From contig RPFO01000392.1 of the NCBI GenBank assembly GCA_009746045.1, positions 282,690 to 346,689 of the forward strand: a stretch of 64,000 nt of DNA, read 5' to 3'. The notes beneath the pieces are model-generated. The model was not told the DNA's origin, did no database searches, and saw only the letters and a list, made by a program, of their open reading frames with translations. A program made the position numbers and the translations under genes. Below are positions 1 to 11,164 of the stretch, in pieces; the stretch's first letter is position 1; each line of letters starts with the position of its first letter. The stretch comes from Mesostigma viride (Eukaryota; Streptophyta; Mesostigmatophyceae; Mesostigmatales; Mesostigmataceae).

Positions 1-1190
1 CCCTTCATGCGTATCTTGAATCTTCTACGGTTCTACCTATGTGTTCTTACAGTACTGTATGAGAGTTCACATTTCACCGGAATACCCCTACCTATGTGTT
101 TTTATGAGAGTTAACATAAAGCAGGAATACCCATTCCTCCATTTCCCCGAAAAAAGATCGACTCTGCTGCCCATGTGCGGCGTGCGATTCAACTAACTAA
201 CTGACACAAATCTCTAACACATAGAGATAGAAGTTCAGGCGGCAGGCCTCGATGCGGGACGCCACACCATGCATGCATGCCCACCTGCCCAGCGGGCAGC
301 ATTCAGTGCCGAGACTGCTGAAGGTGTAAGCATTTATTAAACTCTAACTTTGCCATGCTTGCCATGGAAAACTTTGTTTCTCCTGGCGCGCCAAATGCCA
401 GAAAATGATGCGCCGGGGTTTTGCTCGTTTGCTCTGGATGGAACAGGGATGGAAGCAAATGGAAGTTGGGGAGATGCCAGCACGTTATGAACTTCGAAGT
501 TTTAAAAATGTCAAAGCCAGTGAAGGTTCCTTTAACCCTGCTTTAGCAACATGTCTGTGAAGGCGCTACTGCAGTACGGCATGCTCAAATACATTTGGCT
601 CTTTGGGAATCTCTCCACTCCAGCAAGCGCACGGCATGCCAGACACAACATGCGACATGCTCACCAGAAACTTGCTCGCCCTAGACACTGAGAAGATCGG
701 TGTGAAGTCATCGGCATCTCACGCAGATTTACAGCCCGAAAAAGCCGGAAATTCTCCCAGAGCTATCTCGGTGGCCAAATTACAGACATAGGACTGAAGC
801 ACAAGGAAGAAATTGCATCCAGCGGCCGCATGCATCCAGAATGTTTTTTTTTTTTTCTTGCGGATGCATGGTTCCTTCTCAAGACGTTATCTGCAGTCCG
901 ACGGACGGGCGAACGGGTAGCCTTGCCCGATGTTGAATAGGAAATCCTTAACATATTGATAAATTTCAAGATTGTCAAAAGCTTTGCGTGGCAACTCCAC
1001 GCTGGCTCATTGCACAAGTGCCCCACGTTAGCCCTTGGAGTAAGCTCTCGCAGGTGAAAGCCCTGACCTTGGTCGTAAACATCCGCTACCCAAGGTCGAA
1101 AGGCCTAGTCTTCAAGTATCGTCATCTTCCCACGATGACGCAAGCGCTGGCGTCTGCCGTGCTAGCCAGGGTCTATCCACGATGGGGACA
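1..1190. other. gene-less leading stretch
   Basis: I see no recognisable coding or RNA feature here. Around 35-133 there is an imperfect direct duplication in which the block TACCTATGTGTT ... TATGAGAGTT ... GGAATACCC occurs twice. Short open frames in this stretch have no family resemblance and are treated as noise. Confidence 0.5.
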
Positions 1191-2110
1191 CCATCACCAC
1201 GACTTCATTGCATTCTCCACCGGGCGCCTGGTCGGCGAGCTGTTGCCAACCGCTCCAGGATTCCCCGGTGCCAGATATCCTTCCTCCTCAACGTTCCCAT
1301 AAGATGTCTGCCGATGAATGCGAGGCCGATTCCTGCTGCAAGCGGGCCAGAATCGTTCAATGAGAGCAGTGATATGTGTACAAGAGTCAGACAAAGGTCA
1401 AGCTTGGCGGCCTTGCATCTCAATCCTGCGCGCACGGTGCGGCATGGAGATGGATACGGGTCGCTTTATTATCCAACGGTGATCCCTTTGGCCTGTGCCA
1501 TGAGCCCGCGAGCTATTGGACGTTGCACGAGCGGCACATCCAAGAATTGCTTGACGTCAGCGACAATGGTGGCCGCTTCTTCTGCAGTGTATCCAGCGGT
1601 GAGATGTCCGTCCATGCATTTTCCTCGAGGGTAGGCCCGTGCCATTGCGAGGCGGGCATGCACCTTTCATCTCATGGATGCATTTGTACGTCGGTGATGT
1701 CAGCCTCGGTGACAACCTGCAGGTCGAGGAGGGCTTGGTTTGCAGTGGCTCCGCGGTGCGGTGTCCACGCTGAGGCGTGCGCGGCGAGGTGTCCACGCTG
1801 AGGTGCCCACGCTGAGTTATCTGCGGTGACGTGTCCGCGTTGAGGGGGTCATCCATGCTGATGCCGCTGCCCCTACCCTGGGTGTGGTTCCCTGTAGGGA
1901 CTCCGCTTTCTGGACACGTCAGCACATGCCGCCGACACGGGGCCTGGCCGACCTGCCATCCAGGAGGCAGAGTCCAGTGAGAGAGGAGTTGATCAAGAGC
2001 AGATATTCGAAAGGAGATGTGTGAGGTGGTGCTGCGGATGTAGCGGAAGGGGATGGGGTGGAGGAGAGGGGCGCGTGATGAGGTAGTTGCGCATGCAGGT
2101 GGCAAGCTTG
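1190..2110 (-). pseudogene. diverged LINE remnant (ORF1/ORF2 junction region)
   Basis: The stretch 1,405-1,470 aligns, with roughly three quarters identity by eye, to 32,668-32,735. The latter lies between ORF1 and the endonuclease of the large split LINE. The same orientation is implied (minus sense). Upstream in sense (1,469-1,663) an open segment with amphipathic composition may be the end of a degraded ORF1. At 1,750-1,850 a short tandem repeat built on GGTGTCCACGCTGAG occurs three to four times. The similarity is seen in the sequence; assignment to a LINE is an inference from the matching region. Confidence 0.4.
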
Positions 2111-2114
2111 TCGG

Positions 2115-3055
2115 TCACATGCTCTCAGCGCAGAGGCTCCCCTCTTGGTAGGTAAGTGACAGAGCAGTTACCTTGGACTTTACAGATGTCAGTTCTGCGC
2201 AGGTTGTTTCATTCATGTTAAGTGAGACTTGAAAGTTATTTGCACAGGAGTCACATTTTGCACGGCTTCCGCCGTTGCGTGACCCAGTGAGTATAGTACT
2301 CCTACTCACATTCGTCCCCATGGGGCTAGCGTAGGTTCACTCCACTGGTTCATATTGGGGAATTTCGGACACAATTGCACCGCTCTCCGGTAAAGATCTT
2401 TTTTCCAGTTGGGCTATGGCTTGGGATGCCTTCGGATCAGGAGACCCCTATAGTCGCGAAATCATGCAAGAGGTCCTGTGTTCAAATTTACGGTATCGTA
2501 CATAATCTTTCACAATACTGCGTGAGTGAATGTTGTCATCGACTACTTGCTTGCGCGTGCTGCTGCCCTGCTGTACATGGCCTTTGCCTGAACCATCGTA
2601 GCTACCTCCTCACAAGGGTTGCTCAAGGATTGTTGCGCAACTGTACCTATGTGCATGATTGCTGCGTTTGGCTTCTCGACAACTATCACTGCCTTGACCT
2701 CGTCAAGGCTGGCGTGCAGGCCATCCTGGGTGTCAGCCTGCGCCATGCCCTCCGACACTTGCCAGCTGGGCTGCCGTAATCCTAAAGGATGTCTTTGATG
2801 ATCTTGTCCAGGTGATGCCGCTAGGCTGGCCCTTGTTCGATGGGTTGCTGGTCTGTCCAGATGGTGTGTGTCATTGTCACCAGAAATTGCATGGACAAGT
2901 GCCCAGATGAGCACTTGCAGAAGCAGCCTGTGCGCGCAGCTGAGGAAAACCGCTATACCACATCACCACTATTAGGCGTACTTGTGACAAGTAATTCGTC
3001 ATGCCGATATTATCATCATTGGATTTTGAAGTTTGAACAGTATGACAGTATGCGG
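2115..3055. other. no clear gene; one coding-like minus-strand stretch
   Basis: Most of this stretch shows nothing recognisable. On the minus strand about 2,790-2,543 encodes a helical, Ala/Glu/Lys-rich segment (DTQDGLHASLDEVKAVIVVE and onward) reminiscent of the coiled-coil part of LINE ORF1 proteins, ending in a stop. It has no methionine start with upstream support, so I treat it as a possible retroelement relic only. Confidence 0.25.
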
Positions 3056-3059
3056 TCCT

Positions 3060-3110
3060 CTAGTTTATTACACACGGTCCAATTGGGGAGCCGTGGAGCA
3101 TCAACCCTCC
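3060..3110 (-). repeat. variant LINE 3'-end hairpin
   Basis: The sequence around 3,076-3,105 (CACACGGTCC ... TTGGGGAGCCGTGGAGCATC) is a diverged form of the conserved 3'-terminal hairpin motif (GTGCTCC ... GGAGCAC around TTGGGGAG) found at the ends of the LINEs and ORF1-only elements in this window. Its orientation implies a minus-strand element whose body would extend to higher coordinates. Confidence 0.45.
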
Positions 3111-3484
3111 GTTTGATGTGAAGATCAAAGCCTATGCTAACCTACGTACTGGCTCATGTTGCTCCTGAAGAGTAGTCTAGAGAGCAGGGCCCCGACTGGC
3201 GCAATTTGCGGCCATGTAGGGTGAGACGTGCCCTCGCTACAGCAGAGGGGGCTTGTTAGCCTCCAGTACCTGATGCCAAGCCAGCTTGTCCTGCATCCTA
3301 GCTTTTCCATGTCACTACGACCCCGGGCGAGGGCCCCCAATGTCGGCCACTATTGATCCCGGAACATGTGGGGTCCCTTTCGGAATTTGGCTTACCTGCA
3401 TGGGCTGCCGCCCCACGGCTTGAGTCTGCAGGTGACGTCCAGGCTGATCAGAGTGCATCCCTGCGCTGGAACTATGGGACATGT

Positions 3485-4470
3485 CTGTAGACCTAATTAA
3501 TTAATTAAACTCGTGCTCCCGTTGGGGAGTCACGGAGCACCGCAGTGCTTTTAATCCCTGTATGTGCACAACAGGAAGAAAGGGCAGAGACCTCCTTTCT
3601 CCTTCATTTCGCCGCGCGAGTGCCGAGCACTTGGTGCTGCGTCGTTTCCCCCAGAAGCCAGGTGAGACGTCAACCTCCCTTGCCGACGAGCTCAAGGACC
3701 AGCTCCTTACCCTCATGGCCGGGCCTGGTAGGTGAGGTAGAACTGCGTGGGTGTCACCACCTTCATCCCCACTCACGGGACAAGGCGGCTCCCCCATCAC
3801 CAGTACTGCTCACCTTCCCCTCTGCGTGAGGACAAGCAGCGGTTCCTCTCCCGTCGCAAGCGGTTGCACGACCTCACCTGGACGCTGGACGACGACCTTA
3901 CCCCCGCTCTGCAGCAGCAGCGACGCGACCTGTGGCCGGAATACCTCCGCCATAAGCAGGACCCCCAGAAGCCCAAGGTGTGCTGGAGGGGCGGGGACCT
4001 GATGATCAACCACAAGATGTGGACGCCCCCCGCGGGCTAGACTAGCTCATAGCCCTAGCTTGTATCCCTTGCCGCTAAGGCAGCCATGCTTAGAATGTTT
4101 GCCTAGCTGTGCCACCATACCTACTAGTCACGTGCATCGCTAACGCGCGGTATACAACCAGCCATAGCCTTAGCTTAGCCCTTGTACAGCCATGCTACGC
4201 CCTGGCTATGACCAGATTCCTTGCCCACGCTCCCTGTTATGCCACGCTCACATGGGTCTTATATTGCACCCACAGATTGCCGGATCGTTAGCGTGTCCGT
4301 TAATTAGCTAGCGCGCGCCCGAATGTAGCTGTGGCATGCCTTAGGCCTGCATGAAGGTGACTGGGGCCGGTCTCTTCCCTTTCTCCTGTTGTGCACACAC
4401 AGGGATTAAAAGCACTTCGGTGCTCCGTGACTCCCCAACGGGAGCACGAGTTTAATTAATTAATTGATTA
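3485..4470. mobile_element. ORF1-only LINE-like element, copy 1 (both ends are LINE 3' ends)
   Basis: Both termini carry the same block in inverted orientation: a TTAA-rich tail, the hairpin GTGCTCC ... GGAGCAC, then GTGCTTTTAATC and a 3'UTR-like stretch. The left block is about 3,490-3,597 and the right block about 4,365-4,470. Inside, on the plus strand, lies the C-terminal part of an ORF1-type protein followed by its 3'UTR. No reverse transcriptase is present. It can be read either as a foldback element with LINE-derived inverted repeats or as two abutting LINE ends. Confidence 0.65.
3605..4040 (+). pseudogene. LINE ORF1-like protein, C-terminal fragment
   Basis: Across frameshifts this encodes the C-terminal domain seen intact at 7,767-7,366: a segment with VLRRFP, GETSTSLADELK, LLTF, RQRFLSRRKRLHDLTWTLDDDLTP and RRDLWPEYL, ending with GGDLMINHKMWTPPAG and a stop. 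This layout (RNA-recognition-like strand, basic helix, then an acidic turn followed by LTP..Q..RR.LWP) is typical of plant and algal L1-type ORF1 proteins, which bind element RNA. At least two frame changes make it non-functional. The domain assignment is by family resemblance. Confidence 0.65.
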
Positions 4471-4712
4471 ATTAATTCTCCAAGGAGAATTCATTAATTA
4501 GATGAAGGTTCATGCCAGAGGCACAGTGCCAGAGCTGCAATCGGACACGGTAGACGATCTGGCAAGTTCTGTGGGTGCACTGATTATGCCTGGCCATGTG
4601 AGCATATCATTGTCTCTTTGATATCATAACAAGGAGCGCGGGCGCAAGTAAACTGATCATAGCCATGCAGGACGTAGCATGGCTGTACAAGGGCTAAGCT
4701 ATAAGCTATATT

Positions 4713-4935
4713 CTGATCAGACACTCCGCAAAGGTGAAAACCTTTGCGTTCAGTGCCGGGCCGCGGAAAACGCGGAAAACGCGATCTGCAAATGAATCCG
4801 ACCGGAATCGAACTGGGGACCTCTCGCACCAATTTTGCTGACTATAGGACGGACGTCTCCGGTTACCATGGCATCGCCAACTTACACCTACAGTCATCCG
4901 CAAAAGTTCTCCTGTCCGGGGAGTGATGCAAGCCT
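4713..4935 (-). mobile_element. tRNA-derived SINE, copy 1
   Basis: On the minus strand this roughly 225-bp unit contains GGTCCCCAGTTCGATTCCGG, a good T-arm/B-box match, followed by GGTCGGA as in a tRNA acceptor stem. The anticodon arm is not intact, so it is not a functional tRNA gene. It sits inside an ORF1-only element and is flanked by GCTATAT on both sides (about 4,707-4,713 and 4,935-4,941), a 7-bp target duplication. A near-identical copy in the opposite orientation lies at 10,580-10,820. Confidence 0.75.
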
Positions 4936-5319
4936 TTCGGATTTGCTATATGGCTGGTTGTGTACTGTGCCGTTAGCGATGCACTTGACTAGGTATGGTG
5001 GCACGGCTAGGCAAACATTCTAGGCATGGCTGCCACATGTGGCGGCAGTGACTTTAACCAATGATTAGAAGCTAGCTAGGGCTATTCTAGTAGCCCGCTT
5101 GGGGCGTCCACATATCTTGTGGTTGATCATCAGGTCCCCAAAAACTGTGAAAAAATGGATGACGGCGGTATGGCTGACGGCGGCGCTCAGATCTTTTGCG
5201 TCTGAGCCCCAAATTCGGTCAGACCACTTGCATTCGATGCGCTTTTTTCAGACGCACACGCCAGTATCGGTTACGGCTGAAACGCAGTATTGCCAAAGTT
5301 ACTCACGTGACAAGCAGCT

Positions 5320-6780
5320 ATGACGACCACAAAAGCAAAACGGGGTTTGGAAAAGGAGCCGTCTGGCTCCCAGCCCAACCCACTCGCCATCCTTGCCCAG
5401 CCGCCTGCCGGGCTCGCCAACCCGCCATTGCCAGCCTGCAGACCCATCGCCAAGCGCCTCGCCTGAGCCCAAGAAACCATGCCACGACCGCCACAAATGG
5501 AGCAAATTCTTGCCCGGCGACAGAGCGTTCTCCCTCCTCAAGTGGCAGGGGCTGTCGCCGCAGGAAGTCGTCGAGGTCCTCTAGCTAGTTCCTCGCACAG
5601 GAACGGAAGCTCTTCGTGCCCCAGAAGGGGGGGGCGGCTATCGACTATACCGCGACACGTCCTGGCTCTACACCTTTGACGAACCAAGCCAACGCCTGTT
5701 TATCTTGACCAGCCACTACCAGCTCAGCCTCGGCGACATCAGCCGAGCGCTCCAGTGCACCCCAGCCCCCGAGCCGCCGGCAGCCCCATCATCGGCTCCC
5801 AGTTCCTCAGCAAGGATGACATCCGCGCAGTGCTGGACGGGAGCACGTGACCTGGCCGCTGGCCGAGAAGATGACATCGCTGAACACCACGCTCAACACG
5901 GTGGAGGCCCGAGTCTCCAATGTGGAAACCCAGGTCGTCCACAAGCTACAATCGGCAAACCCAGTTCACAGCGCTACACACCGCGGCGCAGGCTTCGGAA
6001 ACGCACGCTGCACTTGTCTCTCGCCTTAACCAGGTAGTGCCAGGGGGCAAGTGCGGCGTGCTCATGAAAAAGCTTGAAGCCATCACCGCCCACACCGAGG
6101 CCCTGGCCTCACAGCTAGGTCCCCAAGATAGCGGAGCAGACGGCCACCATCGCATCCCAGCCACCCCGGCGGGATCAGTGCTGGCGACCTCCCGCCGCTC
6201 TCCTACGCGGACCTGCTGCGATCAGCGACCGCCTCCACCACTGACGCCATCGCCACCAAGCTCCAGGAGCTGGAGGACCACCGCCAGGCCCGGCAACGGG
6301 AGGTCACAGATCCCGCCCGCCGCGAGTGCCGAGTGGTGCTACGTCGCTTCCCGCCCAGAAGCCAGGTGAGACGGCAACCTCCCAGCTTGCTGACGAGCTC
6401 AAGAACCAGCTTCTTACCCTCATGGGCGTGGTAGCCGGTGATGTAGAACTGCGAGGGTGCCACCGCCTTCCTGGCCACTCACGGGACAAGGCGGCCCCCG
6501 GCCCCACCAGTCCTGCTCTGCGACGAGAGAGGAACCGCTGCTTATCCTCAGGGGAGGGTCCAGAGGTGACCAAGAGGTTGCACGACCTCACCTGGACGCT
6601 GGACGATCGACGACCTGACCCCCGCCCAGCAGTGAGCAGCGACGCGACCTGTGGCCGGAATACCTCCGCCATAAGCAGGCCCCCCCAGATCGAAGCCCAT
6701 TGAAGGTGTATACTGGAGGGGCGGGGACCTGATGATCAACCACACTTGGATGTGGACGCCCCCAGGCCCCAGCGGGCTAG
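5320..6780 (+). pseudogene. LINE ORF1-like protein, frameshifted
   Basis: It starts at ATG 5,320 (MTTTKAKRGLEKE) and ends at the TAG at 6,778-6,780. Several frames must be followed in turn. They show a proline-rich N-terminus, a helix LLKWQGLSPQEVVEVL, a coiled-coil section (RLNQV ... CGVLMKKLEAITAHTEALA) and the C-terminal basic domain ending DLMINHTWMWTPP. No ORF2 follows; a 3'UTR follows directly. The same protein is encoded on the minus strand at 8,783-7,366. It was probably an RNA-binding ORF1 product; the multiple frameshifts indicate a dead copy. Confidence 0.65.
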
Positions 6781-6934
6781 AACAGCAATAGCCCTAGTAG
6801 CTTGTATCCATAGTGGTAGTCAATATGCCGCTCTGGCAGCCATGCTTAGAATGTCTGCTTCGCTGTGCCATGAACATAGTCACGTGCACCGCTAACGCAC
6901 GGTACACAACCAGCCATAGCCTAGTCCTGCATTA

Positions 6935-9330
6935 ATTAGTTAATTAATTAAACTCGTGCTCCCGTTGGGGAGTCACGGAGCACCGAAGTGCTTTTAATCG
7001 CTGTGTGTGCACTACAGGAGAAAGGGCAGAGACCCCAAGTCTCCTTCATGCCAGAGGCATGCCACAGGCCCACAGCTGCATTCGGGCGCGCTATAGCTAA
7101 ACGGACACGCTAACGATCCGGCAGTCTGTGGGTGCAATAAGACCCATGTGAGCATATCATAGCAAGGAGCGTGGGCAAGTAATCTGAACATAGCCAGGGC
7201 GTAGCGTGGCTGTACTAGGACTAGGCTAAGGCTATGGCTGGTTGTGTACGTACCGTGCGTTGGCGGCACGTGACTAGGTGTGTTGGCACAGCTAGGCAAA
7301 CATTCTAGGCATGGCTGCCTTAGCGGCAGTGACGCCAATGGTTACAAGCTAGGGCTATTGCTATTCTAGCCCGCTGGGGGCGTCCACATCTTGTGGTTGA
7401 TCATCAGGTCCCCGCCCCTCCAGTACACCTTGGGCTTCTGGGGGTCCTGCTTATGGCGGAGGAGGTATTCCGGCCACAGGTCGCGTCGCTGCTGTTGCTG
7501 AGCGGGGGTGAGGTCGTCATCCAGCGTCCAGGTGAGGTCGTGCAACCGCTTGCGTCGAGAGAGGAACCGCTGCCTATCCTCAGGGGAGAGGAAGGTGAGC
7601 AGGACTGGTGGGGGAGCCGCCTTGTCCCGTGAGTGGGGAAGGCGGTGGCACCCTCGCAGTTCTACCTCACCTACCAGGTCCATGGGGGTAAGAAGCTGGT
7701 TCTTGAGCTCGTCAGCAAGGGAGGTTGACGTCTCACCTGGCTTCTGGGGGAAGCGACGTAGCACCACTCGGCACTCGCGGCGAGCGCGATCGGTGACCTC
7801 CCGTTGCTGGGCCTGGCGGTGGTCCTCCAGCTCCTGGAGCTAGGTGGCGCGATGGCGTCGGTGGTGGAGGCGGTCGCTGACCGCAGCAGGTCCGCATAGG
7901 AGAGCGGCGGGAGGTCACCAGCATCCTGCCGGGGTGGCTGGGAGGCGATGGTGGCCGTCTGCTCCGCTAGCTTTGGGACCTGTGTGGCCAGGGCCTCGGT
8001 GTGGGCGGTGATGGCCTCAAGCTTCTTCATGAGCACGCCGCACTTGCCCTCCACCTGGTTAAGGCGAGAGACAAGTGCAGCATGCGTTTCCGAAGCCTGC
8101 GCCGCGGTGTGTAGCGCCGTGAACTGTGGTTGTAGCTTGTAGACGACCTTGGTTTCCACGTTGGAGACCCGGGCCTCGACCGTGTACCGTGGTGTTTAGC
8201 GAGGTCAGCTTCTCGGCCAGCGGCCAGGTCACGTGCTCCTCCAGCACTGCGCGGATGTCATCTTTGCAGAGGGAGGAAGCCGATGCCAGGGGCTGCCGGC
8301 CGGGCTGTGCGGGGGCCGCTGGGGCGTTGAGTGCGTTGAGTGCTTTGCTGATTTCGCCGAAGCTGCGCTGGTAGTAGCTGGTCAAGATAACCAGGCGTTG
8401 GCGGGATTCTTCAAAGGTGTATAGAGCCAGGACGTGTTGCGGTAGTCGATAGCCTTCCCCCCAGCTCTCGCGACCACAAAGAGCTTCCGTGTGAGCTCCT
8501 GTGTGAGGAACTGGAGAACTTCGACGACTTCCTGCGGCGACAGCTTCTGCCACTTGAGGAGGGACTGAGAACCGTTGGTCGCCGGGCAAGAATAGGCTCG
8601 ATCCATTTGTGGCGATTGTGGCATGGTTTCTTGGGCTCAGGCGAGGCGCTTGGCGATGGGTCTGCTGGCGGTGGGTTGGCGAGCCCGGCCAGGCGGCTGG
8701 GCAAGAACGATGGCGAGAGGGTTGGGCTGGGACTCGCCGGTAAGCTCCTTTTCCAAACCCCGTTTTGCTTTAGGGGTCGTCATAGCTGCTTGTCACGTGA
8801 TAACTTCGGCGATACTGCGTTTCAGCCGTAACGGATTATACTGGCGGGTGCGTCTCAAAAAAGCGCATCGAATGCAAGTGGTCTGACCGAATTTGGGGCT
8901 CAGACGCAAAAGATCTGAGCGCCGCCGTCAGCCATACCGCCGTCAGCCATTTTTTCGGCAGAAAGGTGGCGCATTCGTAGTCCTGCATGGTACAGCCATG
9001 CTACGTCCTGGCTATGATCAGTTTACTAGTCATAACCTTAGCTTAGTCCTTGTACAGCCATGCTACGCCCTGGCTACGATTGAGATTACTTGCCCACGCT
9101 CCTTGTTATGATATGCTCAAATGGGTCTTATTGCACCCACAGACTGCCGGATCGTTAGCGTGTCCGTTTACTGAGCTAGCGTGCCCGCATGCAGCTGTGG
9201 CATGCCTTTGGCATGAAGGATCTCGACTGGGGGTCTCTGCCCTTTCTCCTGTTGTGCACACACAGGGAATAAAAGCACTTTGGTGCTCCGTGACTCCCCA
9301 ACGGGAGCACGTGTTTGAGTTGAATTAATC
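6935..9330. mobile_element. ORF1-only LINE-like element, copy 3
   Basis: The minus-oriented unit is complete. It has a leader at 8,975-8,784, ORF1 at 8,783-7,366, a 3'UTR, the 3' hairpin at about 6,956-6,985 and a TTAA-rich tail at 6,935-6,954. Joined head to head at about 8,985 is a plus-oriented 3'UTR that ends in its own hairpin at about 9,281-9,310. The element therefore has inverted LINE 3' ends at both termini. Neither endonuclease nor reverse transcriptase is encoded. Confidence 0.65.
7366..8783 (-). pseudogene. LINE ORF1-like protein (best-preserved copy)
   Basis: It starts at ATG 8,783-8,781 (MTTPKAKRGLEKE) and stops at 7,366. The N-terminal part runs through two or more frame shifts. 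A clean segment at 8,159-7,671 carries the coiled coil (ASETHAALVSRLNQVEGKC, KLEAITAHTEALATQVPKLA). Another at 7,767-7,366 carries the basic C-terminal domain with LLTFLSPEDRQRFLSRRKR and DLTPAQQQQRRDLWPEY, ending WTPPAG. By family knowledge such ORF1 proteins form RNA-binding multimers needed for LINE retrotransposition. Here no ORF2 is attached, so the element would rely on a partner's reverse transcriptase. Confidence 0.7.
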
Positions 9331-9339
9331 AGGTCCCCG

Positions 9340-9440
9340 CCCCTCCAGCTAGGGCCGTGCGCGCAGGCGGTTCAGGATGAGCCGCACAGTGAGAAGCTTG
9401 AGGGGGGCACTTTGGATGCACACGGTCCAGGCTCTATCAA
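9340..9440 (-). pseudogene. LINE reverse-transcriptase fragment
   Basis: This about 95-bp piece matches 23,972-24,045 of the LINE reverse-transcriptase gene almost base for base (GTGCGC.GCAGGCGGTTCAG, GATGAGCCGC, GAAGCTTGAGGGGGGCACTTTG), in the same orientation. It is a short isolated scrap flanked by unrelated sequence. Confidence 0.7.
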
Positions 9441-9609
9441 GGAGACAACCAGCTAGGAGCGTCCCATCGTAGACATGGCTTGGCTAAATGCTGAAGGCAT
9501 CATCCATGGAGGCCATTATGGGCGCACATGCGCGTGGGCCACATGCTAGGCTACGCCTGACTAATTAGCTACACTACTGGTATATATTCCTAGTCCAGTG
9601 AGGTGGCAG

Positions 9610-9780
9610 GAGGGGGCTGCCAGGGCTTGTGGTCAACGTGGATGACCGCCCCCCTCCAGTATACCGGCCGGCTCCCCCCGTGCATGCGCTCTGCCGGAGC
9701 TGAAGGTAGGTCGGCCATAGCTCGCGTCGCCGCTGTTACTGAATTGCTGGGCTAGGGTCAAGTTGTCGTCCAGCTGTCAC
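9610..9780 (-). pseudogene. LINE ORF1 C-terminal scrap
   Basis: The stretch resembles 7,393-7,530, the end of ORF1: it has CCCCTCCAGTATAC, CGGCCATAGCTCGCGTCGCCGCTG and GGTCAAGTTGTCGTCCAGC. It is a more diverged subfamily than the 3.5-9.3 kb copies. Only the last part of the coding region remains. Confidence 0.5.
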
Positions 9781-10575
9781 GTCCGTGATCATTTACGTCC
9801 GTGCACTCAAGAAGTTACGCGGTTGCCGTAATCGGAATCGTTACCGACGTTTGGTTGGTTCCGATTCAGTAGGCCGCAGGCTTTGTTCCTTGGGCCGGTG
9901 TGGAGCGCCGCGCCGGAAAGGTCTGAATTTCTAGAGTGACAGTCTTAGGTGACCTGACTTAGGTTCAGGCGCAAGACTTTGGGGCGCAAAGCCTTGGTGG
10001 CGCTTGCGCAATATTCCGGTGCGTGACATTTGGCAGTTATGAATCTTTTGTATTGTCCAGACGGAATGATGTTCAGTCCATCTGACAAAGCTAGATACGC
10101 AGATCGTAGTGTGCGGTGTGCTGGCTCGCACGTGGCTGTCGAACAGACTTGCTCTGCATTTTGCTGGCAGTCTAACTGCACGTCAGGCGGCTTGCTGGCA
10201 AATGCGACAGCGCATGGAAGCCGGGATTTTTGGAGGTATTTAGGAGCACAGCAGCGGCCATGGTGGTCGTTGTTCGCTCGTTACTCTCCCTCACAACTTG
10301 GTGTTGTCGTCAAGGGGTTTAATAGTGGAACAATCCGGAGCAGCCCCCGAGAGTGGTTGCAATGAGTAATTGTCATGAGATTGGTTGACGGAAGTGATAA
10401 CTGTTTGGTTTCGTCAAGATGATGTGTTTATTGTGGGCGAGACTCGGGAAGGAACCCGGTCGTCGTTGGCCAGTGAGCCATAGCTGGGTTCAGCCCGTCT
10501 CACGGTGCGAGACTGAACAAGTCTCGCGTGCAGACACGTGTGTAGTACTCCTACACACAGATCTCGAGTGATTTA
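9780..10575. other. no recognised feature
   Basis: I find no protein-family resemblance, RNA gene or clear repeat termini in this stretch. The short open frames lack coding character. Confidence 0.4.
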
Positions 10576-10579
10576 TCTA

Positions 10580-10820
10580 GTACCAAATCCGAAAGGCTTG
10601 CATCACTCCCCGGACAGGAGAACTTTTGCGGATGACTGTAGGTGTAAGTTGGCGATGCCATGGTAACCGGAGACGTCCGTCCTATAGTCAGCAAAATTGG
10701 TGCGAGAGGTCCCCAGTTCGATTCCGGTCGGATTCATTTGCAGATCGCGTTTTCCGCGTTTTCCGCGGCCCGGCACTGAACGCAAAGGTTTTCACCTTTG
10801 CGGAGTGTCTGATCAGAATA
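10580..10820 (+). mobile_element. tRNA-derived SINE, copy 2
   Basis: It is near-identical to the reverse complement of 4,713-4,935, with the B-box-like AGTTCGATTCCGG at about 10,720. The 3' part carries GCGTTTTCCGCGTTTTCCGCGG and ends CTGATCAGAATA. Truncated relatives of this 3' part lie at about 49,480-49,545 and 54,145-54,175. No clean target duplication is visible for this copy. Confidence 0.7.
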
Positions 10821-11164
10821 GCTGGGGTAAGCGGGATAGGTAGACAGGATAGGGGGCGCTAAAGGACACTGCCAGCCGTAAGCCAAGCGGAGCAGTGTGG
10901 CGTCACCCGAGGCCTGCTAGGTTATCAAGAACCGCTTAGCCTTATTTGGACAGTGACGCACAAGTACGACATTATACGACTAGACAACACTTGTATTCTT
11001 GTCGATGTCTTTTGAAATTAAATGTGAATGGTTTGGTTGCTTTCCAAATATATAAAGCATCATGGTTTTATTCTACACCTGGCTGGCTACGGAATTACCT
11101 GTCATGAGGTCGGCGGCCAAGTATGTCCGTGACCTGCATCTCACAGGTGGCATATCACACACAT

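Larger units (their letters stand above)
4475..6930. mobile_element. ORF1-only LINE-like element, copy 2 (head-to-head pair)
   Basis: The left part (5,143 down to 4,475) is minus-oriented ORF1 end plus 3'UTR, interrupted by a SINE at 4,713-4,935. The right part (5,144-6,930) is plus-oriented and includes a 5' leader with repeats of ATGGCTGACGGCGG, ORF1 and a truncated 3'UTR. The two halves meet head to head at about 5,143. The 3' hairpins are missing on both outer ends of this copy. The mirror image of this arrangement is seen in copy 3. Confidence 0.6.

Noticed and set aside
4780-4860. Functional tRNA gene (and 10,700-10,740; 59,370-59,390)
   Set aside because: T-arm/B-box sequence is good but the anticodon arm and 5' acceptor strand are incomplete; better explained as SINE heads.
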